Below are positions 1-11,800 of a stretch of DNA of 42,616 nt, piece after piece. A program made the position numbers and the translations under genes. Position 1 is the stretch's first letter; every line of letters starts with the position of its first letter. The notes under the pieces are model-generated. The model did not search any database and had not been told where the DNA came from. It worked only from the letters and a program-made list of their open reading frames with translations. Origin of the DNA: Micavibrio sp. (GTDB taxonomy: Bacteria > Pseudomonadota > Alphaproteobacteria > Micavibrionales > Micavibrionaceae); NCBI GenBank assembly GCA_030824805.1, contig JAPJRC010000011.1:1-42616 (forward strand). The letters are read 5' to 3'.

Positions 1-3000
1 GCGCCAGCGTCTCTACATCATGGGAAGGCATAAATATAATAATCAGGCCGGATGGATGGTTGGCGTTCCAAATAAAGGATGACATCAACTCTTCAGGCGT
101 TTCGGAAGCGGGTGCAAACACCAGCATTGTAGACAATTCATGGCACCATGTCGCATTGACATATACGCAAGCAAGCGGTGGCACCAACAGGCTGTATTTC
201 GATGGTGTCGAGATCGCCACAGAGATAAACAGCGCCCCGTGGACTTTCGACAATCAGCCCCTGACCATCGGCCGCGGTTCGGATTATTACTGGGAAGAGT
301 TCAAAGGTCAGATTGACGATGTTCGCACCTACAACCGCATTTTGAGCGGCGCAGAGATAAGCGCCGTATACAACGCAACCAACCCTAGCAGCGCAGGCAC
401 AATCACAAAAACCGCAAACAGCGACGATATCGTCATGGAATATTCCTATAACGATGCCAACGGTCTGAGCGGCGACGATCTGTGGAAAATAAAAGACACG
501 AAGCCGGGCACGGCCACGATCAACAAGGACATCGATGTTGCGGGCGGTGCGGAATTCACCGGGCCTCTGAACCTCATGAAATCCGGGCTGGTTCTGCCGG
601 GCGACGGCGACACCGGTGCTTGCGATGCCACGACAGACCAGCAGCTACGCATCAATTATTCGAACAATCCGTATCTGCTTGAAATATGCGATTTCACCGG
701 AGGCAATGGCTGGGTGGCTGTTTCCATGGGCGATGGCGCAGATTCATTCACGCCGCCGCCCGGCATTATAAGCTGGTGGAAATTCGACGAGACATCAGGC
801 GCAACAGCGGAAGATTCCATCAGCGGACATAACGGAAACTGGCAGCCTTCCGGAAGTGTGACTTCTATGTCGGGCGTCACTGGTACAGCATTTAACATGA
901 ACTCTAGCAACTATGTACGCATCCCCGACAATGCGGATATGGACTACCTGCCGGAATACTCTGTGTCAGTCTGGGTGAATCCCCAGGCGATGGCGGGCAC
1001 AGCAACCACTCGAAAAATCCTTGATAAAGACCAGAACTTTACTATGAACTGGGATCACGAGTGGGGAGACCCATTCAGTTGCGAGCATGAAACCACCTCT
1101 TCCGGCTTTCTCGCGACACCGCAGATCAATCCCAAACCCGCGGCAAATATATGGCACCACGTGGTGTGTACATATGACGGCTCTACTTTAAGATTGTACT
1201 GGAACGGTGTCCTGGCTTCATCGCGGGCTATGCAGCCTCCGAAGAATGACTGGCCTACCGATCTGTTCGTTGGTGCACACAACAACGGAACTGCACGCTT
1301 TAACGGAGGCATCGATGATCTCATGTTGTGGGGCCGTGCGCTCGATTCTTCCGAAGTCATGAGCATTTATAACGGCCTGTCGGGCTCCGGCGCGCCAACA
1401 GCGCCAACAGCAGGCCTTATACACCATTGGAAACTCGACGAAACAACCGGAATGGACGTCGCCGATGAAGTCGGATCTATGGACGGAACATATCGCGGTA
1501 CTTTCAAATCTGTCGCTGGTAAAATTGGAACGGGTATGAGCTTCGTCCGCTTGCAGGACGACATAGAAACCGGCGATATCGACTTTCCTCCTGGCAGCAG
1601 CACTACAATATCTTTCTGGCTCAACCACGATCCGGGCGATCTGGGCTGGGGCGATGGATGGCGCCGGATGCTGGGCAAAGGCGGCGCCGGCAACCACAAT
1701 TATTACGCAGAGCTGGCACCCAACGGAGCTTTTGTCTTCGGGATGGAATACCCGTCAGGCACATGGAACGAGTATATCACCACTTCGCCGCACGAAGCGC
1801 CCGGCGCCTGGAGGCTCTTTACGGTGGCGCATACGTTCGGCAATCCCGCGTCGACGAAAATGTGGGTAAACGGACAATCCGTGTCAGGCAGTTGGCAGGC
1901 GGGTGACGGCTCGGTCTCGCCAGTAAACAACGTGCCCATGAATATTGGCTCTGCCATGAGCGGTGCGCTGGACGATGTGCGCATATATGACCGCATTCTT
2001 TCAGACTCGGAAGTTCTTGCCATCTACAACGCCGCCAATGGCGGTGGTGGCGGGCGGCCCGGCGGCGGCGTTGCACCGACGAACGGGCTTGTCGCCTACT
2101 GGCCTTTCACGACATCCGGCAACGCGGGTAGGGATGCGAGCGGCAATGGACACGACACTGTGTGGGGCTTTGGCAGCGATCCTCTCGAATTCCAGTGGAC
2201 GGCCTCCGGTATGGTTGGCGGCGGCGCCATCTCGGATGCAAGCCCGGACGGAATCGGCGTGGCGCATGCGTCTTCTCTTAACACCACATCCTTCACCTTG
2301 TCGTCATGGATCAAACCTGAAGACCGCGGAGCGATACAGCAGATTGTAAACAAGCTCGGCACAAGCGCCGGCACACCCTACTGGATGGCGCTTACACCGG
2401 ATGGAGAGATTGAGTGTGGTTTCACGCGCGACAACGACACAGGCGATGAAGAAAGTGTTACCACAACGTCTGTTGTATGGGGCGCATGGACACATGTTGC
2501 CTGTACATACGACAACACCAGCAAATCGCTGATGATTTACATCAACGGCGAAGAAGAGGCGAGCTCCACCAGAACCGGCACACCAGATTCGAACACGGAC
2601 GGCGTCTGGATAGGCTGGTCCGAAGCAACCTCCGCTGATACTTTTGAAGGAACGCTCGACGAGGTGCGTATCTACAACCGCGCGCTTTCTGCGGCGGAAA
2701 TCGTTCAGGTTTATAACGATGAAGGTTCCGGCGATACACCGGAGCCATTGCGCACCGAAGGTTTCCTGAAAACCAACAGAGCTGCAATGTGTTCGAGCGC
2801 AGGCGCTGGCCCGCTGATAAAAGTCGGGGAATCCGATAACGATGAATACTACAGAAATCTTTATGGTGCGGCCGATGGCTATCTATACGCCGCAGGTTAC
2901 AATTCCGGCATTACGGCTTTCCAAAGGAACGGTGATGGATCGGTAACACGTCTTGAAACAAGATGGCCGTCCCAGGGTGCGACCTCCTCTTCCACATATT

Positions 3001-5825
3001 ACGACGGCCGTTATATATATTCCGCCAACGGATATGCTTCCCTCACCGCCTTCACCTTCGATGGCGCTACTTTCACCGAACACGGCTCTGTGGATACGCC
3101 GGGATATGGCTGGACCGTGGATGGAGACGGAAGATATCTCTATGTCGCCGACCAGAACGGTGTTGTCGCCTATACGTTCGACGGTTCGAACTTCAATCAG
3201 GTAGGCCATATTTCGCTGAGCGGCGGTGACTATAACCATCTCTGGACCGACGGGTCTTATATATATGTCTCAGGAAACGCCGGAGGCCTTAAAATCTTTA
3301 CCTTCGATGGTTCCAGCTTCACTCTTGTCACCGAAACGTCTTCCACTATGGGCTTTATGGAAGGCAGTGTCGGCGATGGAAAATATATCTACGTAAACGC
3401 CACGGGCGGTCTGCTCGCGTACACGTTTGACGGCACCACCATCAGCAAAGCGGGTGAGTTCTTCGTCGATCAGTATCTCAAGCGTGTGTTCACCGATGGC
3501 ACCAATGTCTACACCCAGGGAGAAGGCAAGCTTTATGTGCTGCGCTTCAACGGCCGGGTCTTCGATGTTCTGGCAACGTATATGCTGGACGACGAATTGC
3601 AGGGCGTGTATTCCGACGGCCCATATTTGTATGTCAGTACAGGGGCAGGCCCAGTGGAAATTTTTACAGGGGTAGGATGCTATTCGAACGGCGACGCGCC
3701 GGCGGGCATCTCGGCGCCTTCCACCGCCACCTATTCCGGCAAGATCTCCCTTACACGGAACAGCAGCTGCGCGATCAAAAATGACGGTTCGGTCTGGTGC
3801 TGGGGCCAAGGCACGAACGGTGAGCTTGGCAACGGCACCACTTCGGCTTCGCAAGTTTCACCAGTCCGCGTGCGCGATGCCAACGCCTACACGCAAATCA
3901 CCGGCGGCGAGCGTTTCAATTGCGGCATTCGCACGGATGGTTCGGCATGGTGCTGGGGCCTCGATATGTTTCAGCAGCTTGGCAATGGAGGCAGCACAAC
4001 CTCGCAATCGGTACCCACTGCTGTGGCAGGCGGCCGTCGCTGGTCCAAACTTGCGGCAGGCTGGAGACACGCCTGCGGGATTGAAACCACAGGCAATATG
4101 TATTGCTGGGGATACAATGCGAATGGACAACTTGGCAACGGAAACACAACGCAGCAAAGCACGCCCGTTCTCGTAAATGGCGGGATAAAGTGGGTTGAAG
4201 TGGCTGCAGGCGCATACATGTCATGCGGTATCGATACGAAAGGCCAGATGTGGTGCTGGGGTCGCAGCGAAAACGGGATGCTTGGCGGCGGCGAACATGT
4301 ATCGGACCCCGAAAGAGAACCGATTCTGGTTCGTGATCCTGGTCCGTGGACCCGTGTCGCAGCCGGCGATAGACAGATATGCGGCATTAAAAACGATGGA
4401 TCGCTATGGTGCTGGGGCAATACCGAAGCCGGCAGGGGCGGGATGTCCGGCGTGGGCGGTGACTACGACAACGTACCGACACGCGTGGCCGACCCAGGCC
4501 CATGGGCTGATGTGACAGCATCTGTTTCAGACACAACATATGTGACCTGCGCGATAAAGCAGGATGGCACGGCATGGTGTTTCGGCGTACAGCGTTACGG
4601 CCAGTTTGGTAATAACTCTAACGAATGGAAACAACAGCACACACCTGTGCAGGTTGGCGATCCCGGACCTTGGTCTGCGATAGCCACGCACGAATATCAC
4701 ACCTGCGCTTTTAAAACCGATGGATCTCTCTATTGCTGGGGGGATGACAATGCCGGGAATCTTGGCAATGGATCAACACTTACAGGCAATCGTCTTTTCC
4801 CTTCTCGCGTCGAAGGATTCCCGAATTCGCCGGCATGGATCTGGGATGAGCTTGGCCTGAACATAAATGCCGGGGGTAACACCACAACCAATATCGCGCT
4901 CGGTGCGGGCGGCACGATGGGCTACACGGCGGCGGGTTTTGTCTATGATTGCTCCTCCTATTCCACAACGTATTACAACGATCCGGGTACGGGTCACTGC
5001 TATTACAAGGCTTCGGGCGCCACGAACTGGAACGCTGCCGAGGCCGCATGCAACGCCAATGGCGGTTACATAATGACCATCACCAGCGCCGAAGAACAGG
5101 CCAAAATCGCCGCTGCTTTCGGAACCGGACAACGTCTGTGGGTTGGTGCAAAAGATGAAGCGGTCGATGGCACCTGGGTTTACACCGGCGGTGAAAAAGC
5201 AGGCCAGACCTTCTGGTCGGGTGCCGCGAACGGAAACCCGCAAAACAGCCTCTATAACAACTGGAATCTGGGCGTGGAGCCCAACGGTGCGGGCGGTGAA
5301 AATTGTGCATCTACATTCTTCAGCGGTGCCACAACATGGGACGACGCTGGCTGTAGCGGCAACATAAACTATGTCTGTGAAATCGGTACGGCAGAAAATG
5401 GCGGCGGTATAAGCTTCCCCACGGTCAATAACAGCCTTCTCAAACAATATGGTGGCGGCAGTGAACTCATGATCGAGACCGGCGCAACTGGGGCATCGAC
5501 GCAAATTGCATGGAAGGCGGCGGATGCTGCCAACACCCGCGCATTCGGTTTGGATCACAGTACGGGGGCGCTCAGATTTGGTCTTTCGAACGCAGGCCTT
5601 ACCAGCTGGATTAACACAATCACACCGCAACTGCTGATAAGCGCGGGCGGAAATGTTGGCGTCGGTGTCACTGGCACTTTGTACAACAAGCTGGAAATAA
5701 ACGGAGCGCTTCGCGTCGGCAACGATACCGATGCCTGCACCGTTTCAAGGGCTGGTACGTTGCGTTACACAGGGAACACTATTCCTTACGAATATTGCAA
5801 CGGTTTCCAATGGGTGTCGTTCTAG
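1..5825 (+). CDS. Giant multidomain surface protein (LamG / propeller / RCC1 / C-type lectin), 5' partial
   Basis: The frame is open from base 3 and the first in-frame start (TTG at 60) lies inside a LamG domain, so the true start is upstream of the window. Visible domains by nucleotide: LamG C-terminal part (to about 390); a module starting SDDIV with GLVLPGD and ICDF motifs (420-735) that recurs in the next gene; three LamG domains (762-1385, 1411-2040, 2086-2725), each opening like GLVAYWPF and closing like LDDVRIYNRxLS; seven DG-x-Y-x-Y repeats (2775-3685); seven RCC1 repeats of the form CxIKxDGSxWCWG (3740-4830); a C-type lectin domain (4944-5395) with an EPN motif at 5277-5285; and a tail-fibre-like end with NVGVGV, EINGALRVG and YCNGFQW. 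LamG and C-type lectin folds usually bind carbohydrate or surface ligands, so an extracellular adhesin is the likely role. This is inference. The next gene starts 6 bases downstream. Confidence 0.85.
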   Translation, partial: ASVSTSWEGINIIIRPDGWLAFQIKDDINSSGVSEAGANTSIVDNSWHHVALTYTQASGGTNRLYFDGVEIATEINSAPWTFDNQPLTIGRGSDYYWEEFKGQIDDVRTYNRILSGAEISAVYNATNPSSAGTITKTANSDDIVMEYSYNDANGLSGDDLWKIKDTKPGTATINKDIDVAGGAEFTGPLNLMKSGLVLPGDGDTGACDATTDQQLRINYSNNPYLLEICDFTGGNGWVAVSMGDGADSFTPPPGIISWWKFDETSGATAEDSISGHNGNWQPSGSVTSMSGVTGTAFNMNSSNYVRIPDNADMDYLPEYSVSVWVNPQAMAGTATTRKILDKDQNFTMNWDHEWGDPFSCEHETTSSGFLATPQINPKPAANIWHHVVCTYDGSTLRLYWNGVLASSRAMQPPKNDWPTDLFVGAHNNGTARFNGGIDDLMLWGRALDSSEVMSIYNGLSGSGAPTAPTAGLIHHWKLDETTGMDVADEVGSMDGTYRGTFKSVAGKIGTGMSFVRLQDDIETGDIDFPPGSSTTISFWLNHDPGDLGWGDGWRRMLGKGGAGNHNYYAELAPNGAFVFGMEYPSGTWNEYITTSPHEAPGAWRLFTVAHTFGNPASTKMWVNGQSVSGSWQAGDGSVSPVNNVPMNIGSAMSGALDDVRIYDRILSDSEVLAIYNAANGGGGGRPGGGVAPTNGLVAYWPFTTSGNAGRDASGNGHDTVWGFGSDPLEFQWTASGMVGGGAISDASPDGIGVAHASSLNTTSFTLSSWIKPEDRGAIQQIVNKLGTSAGTPYWMALTPDGEIECGFTRDNDTGDEESVTTTSVVWGAWTHVACTYDNTSKSLMIYINGEEEASSTRTGTPDSNTDGVWIGWSEATSADTFEGTLDEVRIYNRALSAAEIVQVYNDEGSGDTPEPLRTEGFLKTNRAAMCSSAGAGPLIKVGESDNDEYYRNLYGAADGYLYAAGYNSGITAFQRNGDGSVTRLETRWPSQGATSSSTYYDGRYIYSANGYASLTAFTFDGATFTEHGSVDTPGYGWTVDGDGRYLYVADQNGVVAYTFDGSNFNQVGHISLSGGDYNHLWTDGSYIYVSGNAGGLKIFTFDGSSFTLVTETSSTMGFMEGSVGDGKYIYVNATGGLLAYTFDGTTISKAGEFFVDQYLKRVFTDGTNVYTQGEGKLYVLRFNGRVFDVLATYMLDDELQGVYSDGPYLYVSTGAGPVEIFTGVGCYSNGDAPAGISAPSTATYSGKISLTRNSSCAIKNDGSVWCWGQGTNGELGNGTTSASQVSPVRVRDANAYTQITGGERFNCGIRTDGSAWCWGLDMFQQLGNGGSTTSQSVPTAVAGGRRWSKLAAGWRHACGIETTGNMYCWGYNANGQLGNGNTTQQSTPVLVNGGIKWVEVAAGAYMSCGIDTKGQMWCWGRSENGMLGGGEHVSDPEREPILVRDPGPWTRVAAGDRQICGIKNDGSLWCWGNTEAGRGGMSGVGGDYDNVPTRVADPGPWADVTASVSDTTYVTCAIKQDGTAWCFGVQRYGQFGNNSNEWKQQHTPVQVGDPGPWSAIATHEYHTCAFKTDGSLYCWGDDNAGNLGNGSTLTGNRLFPSRVEGFPNSPAWIWDELGLNINAGGNTTTNIALGAGGTMGYTAAGFVYDCSSYSTTYYNDPGTGHCYYKASGATNWNAAEAACNANGGYIMTITSAEEQAKIAAAFGTGQRLWVGAKDEAVDGTWVYTGGEKAGQTFWSGAANGNPQNSLYNNWNLGVEPNGAGGENCASTFFSGATTWDDAGCSGNINYVCEIGTAENGGGISFPTVNNSLLKQYGGGSELMIETGATGASTQIAWKAADAANTRAFGLDHSTGALRFGLSNAGLTSWINTITPQLLISAGGNVGVGVTGTLYNKLEINGALRVGNDTDACTVSRAGTLRYTGNTIPYEYCNGFQWVSF

Positions 5826-5831
5826 AGCGGG

Positions 5832-8800
5832 ATGAGAGATATGGGCTGGCACATGAAAGATAAGGGATTTACAGGATCGGCAAAACGGAACGCCGGTAAT
5901 GCGATCACCATGATTTTCATGGCCATCGGTATGGCCGGTGTCGTTACATACGGGCTGAACAACATCGTCCGCGGCCCTGCCGTTACGGCGGCGGAGGCTA
6001 GCCGCAAAACCATTGCCGAAAACAATCTGGTTGCCACCACGCGTCTTGCCATCACGGGCGCGGCAAGCCAGCAAAACAACGGCGGAGATTGTGACGGTGA
6101 CGGGTTTGTCGAACCACTGCCCTTCCGTTCCGCTGGTGCGGGACAACATCCTACAGGCGGCGGTTATTTGCCCATGACTCTCGGCGCAAGCATGACCGAC
6201 CCCTGGGGCAACCAGTATGGTTATTGTGTGTGGGATCCGGGCACCGTTTCACAATCCGACAATTCGGCCGGATGCGGAAATGCGACAGGCACAGCAAACA
6301 GGCTGGAAGGAGCGCCGCGCGACGACCAGCCCGCCATCGCAGTAATAAGCGCAGGTAAAAACGGTACATTCCAGACCACATGCAATGCGTATGTCGATGC
6401 TTTGACTTTGCCTGCAACGCCCACCCCCGATGGCAAACCTGACACCCCCTTGGTTGTTGAGCCTACAGGCAGCGACGATATCGTGCTCACATACACATAT
6501 GCCGAAGCCAACGGTATTGGCGGCGGTCTGTGGAAATTGCGGGAAGCCGATCCGAACATCGCGGAAATCGGTATGAACATAGAATCCACTTCTGCGGGCG
6601 GCGCAACTTTCCATGAAAGGGTTGAACTAAGAAACAAGGGTCTGGTGCTGCCGGGCGATCCGGGCGACAACACCGTAACGGGCCCATGCGACGAGGCCAA
6701 AGACGGACAGCTCCGCCGCAACATAGCAACATCCCCGCCGACCGTAGAGATGTGTGACTTCGCCGGTAGCAACGCCTGGGTTCAAATTGCGGGCGCCCAG
6801 GCCCCGGTGCAGCCGTTCAATCCTTCGGCAGGAAATTGTACGGCCAACGAAAACGGGCCCTTCTTCAAGGTTGCCGAACTTGATATCGGCGATGACGGTT
6901 TGCAATCCATCTGGACCGGCATAGGTCAGAATACCCAGACTATCTTCGCATCCACCGGCAACAACGGTGTACGCGCACTCACTTTTGATGGTTCGCAATT
7001 TGTATCGGGTGGTGTTTTTGGTGCCGGCACCACAAACTGGTCCTCTGTGTGGCACGATGGAACCTATCTCTATGCCTCATCCCGCTGGAGCAACCAGCGC
7101 GTGGTTGCGCTTAGCTACAACGGCACCTCTTTTACACAACTGGGATTGCAGAATTTATCCGGCTCAAACATACACAACATGTGGGGCGATGGTGAAACGC
7201 TCTTCGTTGGCCTTGCCACGGGACCGGGGAACATCAACGCCTATGGATTTGACGGCACGACTTTTACATTAAAAGGTTCACAGGTTTCGTATGAACCCAC
7301 TGCCATCTGGGGCAACGGCGGCAATATTTACGCCGCCCATCCTTCGACACGTGCGCAGGCCATGCGCTGGAACGGCACTGCTTTCTCAAACGCGGTTGAA
7401 CACTCTACAAGTATAGGCGCTGGCGGCATCTGGGCCGATGCCAACTACATGTATACTACCGGTAACACGACAGGGATTGCAGCTTATACTTACGATGGCA
7501 CAACGCTCGCGCTTGTAGAGCAGGATTTTACTTCCGGGATTAACCACAGAAGAGTTTGGGGTGATGGAGTCTATCTATACGCCGCGACAAACACGGGTGT
7601 GCGCGCATACAGATTTGACGGAACGGAATTCTCGCTCGTAGCCGAAGACAATACGCTTGGAAACACCGAGTCTGTATGGGGCGATGGTAACTACATTTAC
7701 GCTGGCGGCGCAGACGGTAGAATTCATGCATTTGGCGGTTTTGCATGCACCTCCCCCAATCCTACCGGTGGCGCGGCGCGGCCTGCACCCGCTGTCGGCG
7801 CCTCAAGACCGGCGTACCTGCCCGATCCGCTTGATGCCGACTTGGTCGCGCACTGGAAGATGGACGAACCCCAAGGGACAACCGATGTGTTGGATTCCGT
7901 TGGTGAAAACCATGGATCGCTGGCGTGGTGGGCTACGCGCAGCATGGGACAAAAGAACGGAGCCGTTTCACTTTTCGGAACCATAGACAACGACAACATC
8001 ATGATTCCGGGTTTGCTGGGTGAACCGGTGGCCGGCACGATAGCGGGCTGGGTCAATTCCGGCGAGGTTGAGTACAACGCATCAGGCGTTGACCAATCGA
8101 TGATCATGACGATTGGCGACCGCGTAAATCTCTACGAATACTACGACAACCAGGCGCAGGAAGCGACCACAGGCCTTGTTCTGGAATACCAGGACGGCAG
8201 CACACGCCACAAAATTTACAGCAACTACCAACTACAGGGCACCGGCTGGCATTATGTGGTCGCAACCTTTGACAACGCGAACGATCTGTTCAGCATTTAC
8301 GTGGATGGCGTTATGCAGGCGCAGGTCGAAAACACAGCCAATATTACTTACGGCGGAGGAACCAATACCTATTTCGGCCGCAACCAGTCGGGCGAGTCCG
8401 ACTGGAATTTCAACGGTAGTCTGGATGATTTCCGCGTCTATGATCGCGCCTTGAGCCCTGTGGAAGTAAAAGCGCTTTCCGAAAGAGAACTTAACACCGC
8501 CGTACAATCCAAAGCGCTTGTTTCGCCGCTGTCCGTTGCCGCGAAGACAGGCAGGCTTTCTGCAACGGCCGATTATGCCTGTGCCATCAAGGATGATGGA
8601 AGCCTGTGGTGCTGGGGCCGTGACTGGCCTTCACAAGCGCTCGGCAACGGTGATGACAGAAACACCAAATACCAACCCGTTCCCGTGAAAGAGCCAACGT
8701 CTCAGGTGTTCTATCTCAGCGGCACGAACGCTGCCTTTACGGGTCCGGGCACCGCCTTTAACAAACGTTTCTATCCCTATCTGCAAAACCTGCAGACCGC

Positions 8801-11800
8801 GGTAACAAGTATTGCCGCAAACACGGCCGTGCAAGGACACGGTTTCACCGAAGCGAACAGTATCGGTTTCACAGGCGCAATGGGGAAACGACGTTATACC
8901 GTACGACTTAAATCGACCGCGGCGATGGCCTGCGTTACGCCAACAGTAACGTTAACGCGGCTGGCTTCCAACGGTACGGTGATAACTTCCGGAACCCTGA
9001 CCGAGAAAGTAGGCACCACGCTTGCGGCGGAAGTGGTATTATCTAGTGATATCGATTTTGGCACCTTTGGCGCATCGGATGTTTTCCGTGTCGACTACAC
9101 TCTGACAAACACTTGCGGTTCCGCCAGCGGCGCCTTCAACCTCTACAGCGAGCTCGAAACACCGCCGATAGTACAAACACCCTGGGTTTCTGTGTCCACA
9201 TCGTTCGAACATGCCTGCGGCCTCAAAGGCGACGGTTCCGCATGGTGCTGGGGCATGGACGGAAGTTACCAGCTTGGTAACTCGGGCTATGCTTCCGGCC
9301 TGTACCCTTCACCCTCACGCGTGGTTGACACGGGCCTGCCATGGACATCGATCGTGACGGGCGGTGAAAACACTTGCGGGATTCAGGAAGACGGCTCCCT
9401 CTGGTGCTGGGGGCTCGACGCTGACGGGCAGGTTGGCAATGGCGCCGTTTCGGGGTTAAGGGCTGACCCTTTCAGAGTTGGTACCGATACGGACTGGGTG
9501 GGTGTCACCATCGGATCCAACTTTGCCTGCGGAACAAAATCCAGCGGCCTCGCCTATTGCTGGGGCGACGACACATACGGGCAATTGGGTAATGGTACGG
9601 GTGTAAACACCGACCAGACGTCGCCCTATCTGGTTCCCGATCCCGGGCCGTGGCTAAAACTTAGCGCGGGCAGCCAGCATGCCTGCGGTATTAAAAAGGA
9701 CAGCACACTCTGGTGCTGGGGGCGGAACTCTTATTATGGCCTCGGCAACAAGCTGGGCGATCGCTACACACCCTACCGCGTTATCCCCTATTACGATGGC
9801 TGGCTCGATGTAAGCGTTGGCGATACATACACGTGCGGCATACGCAACGATGGCGGCACATATTGCTGGGGCGGCAACTCACCGGGACGCCTCGGCCACA
9901 ATGCGGGCGCAAACACCTACATTCCGCAAAAGGTTCTCGGCCTTTCCGAAACCGCCACCGTGAGTGCAGGATTCACACACACCTGTGCGATGAAAACAAA
10001 TGGAAGCGTTCTCTGCTGGGGCGCGGACAATTACGGACAACTGGGTAACGGCAGCTACACGCAATCCACCGTTGCCTATCCTGTAAATGTCGCCGGCTTC
10101 CCTTCCGTGCCGGGATGGAGCTGGGACCGGGCCACGGATATCATCTCAGCGCCTTATAATTACAATATTGGCCTGAGCGGTTCGTTCATCGGCGATGTTG
10201 CTATGCCGATGCGCGGTTTCGGCTTTACGGCGCCGGGCAAGGCAAAAATTTATCATGAAACAAACTCCGTCCAGTTCGCAATTGAATCCGGCGCTGCCGG
10301 CGCTGCGCAGCTGTCTTTCAAAAACACGCCGATAATGGGCGCAGTGGATGTAACATCTGGGCTTGTCGCACGCTGGCCTTTCGATGAAACGTCGGGCACA
10401 ACGGCAAGCACCAGCGTCGGTTCGCACCCGGCAACACTGGTCAACGGTCCGCAGTGGGACAAGCGTGGCAGAATAAACGGCTCTGCCGCCTTTGATGGTG
10501 ACAATGATTATATGCATGTTGCCAACCACGCCAACTTACGTCCGGCAGGCATATTTACGATTTCGCTGTGGGTATTGCGCGCTCCGAGCCAGCAGACAAC
10601 CGGTCTTGATACGCTCATCACCAAGGCATATCAGCATGAGTCAACCACACCGGCTGTCAGCTACAGCATTGATATAGACAACGCGACGGGCAATGCGCTT
10701 TTCCGGACAGGGCATACATCGGGTTCACTGGATACGCTTACATCAACCAAACCCATTCCCGTGGGACAATGGACCCATATTGTGGCGTCTTTTGACCGCA
10801 CTGGCTCGGCAAGACGGAAACGGCTGTATATAAATGGTGTTGAAAGCGCCAACACGAATCTTACCACAAACATACAATACGACACCACCGCGACAACCGG
10901 CCGACTTTATTTTGGAACCGGCTATCCCGGAGACTCGGATTCCTTTGCAGGCTCGCTCGACGACGTCCGTTTATACAGCAGACAAGTTACAGACAATGAA
11001 GCATTCCAGATTTACGCTGTTGGCCTGAACAACAACGTCCGTGTGCGCGGCATCGGTATTGACTTCACGAACAACCATTTTGAAATTGCCAGAAACGGTA
11101 CAACCTCCCCTGTGGGACTGGACACTGTAACAGCCGATATAAACCTTAGCAGCGATGGCATGATGGGCGTAGGCAAGTCCGGTGCCCCTGTGGCCCGTGT
11201 CGACGTGAACGGCGCAGTGAGATTTGGAACCGACACGATATGCGATTCCAACCGCACGGGCGCAATGCGGTACACAGGCGGAACGCCGGCATGGTCTTAC
11301 TGCAACGGTTCGGCCTGGACATCGTTCGGTGGCAGCACGACTTGGAAACTGGGACGCCTCAATGCTCCGGCCACAGCGGGTGATTACACAGACCAAAACG
11401 GAAGCCAAGGTTGTGCAATCGCAGCCTCCGGTGCCGCTTACTGCTGGGGCAGAAACGATCAGGGACAGGTCGGCAACAACACGGCCGGCGCATCGGATGT
11501 CGCGGTACCGACAATGGTGCATTCAGACAGTTCGTCCACGGGCTGGACAGATTGGGTGCAAATTGAAACCTCGATTGGTTTCACTTGCGGTCTTCGCGCC
11601 AACGGCACGCTTTGGTGCTGGGGCGATGGTGATGGAAGCCGTCTCGGCCGTGACCAGGACACTGTTGACAGCGCCAGACCTGTACAGGTTCACACCGACA
11701 CAGGGCCTGGTTCTTGGAGCGACTGGAAACAGATTGCAATAGCTGGCGATGCGGCTTGCGGTCTGCGAACGAACGGTCAGCTTTGGTGCTGGGGCGGTAG

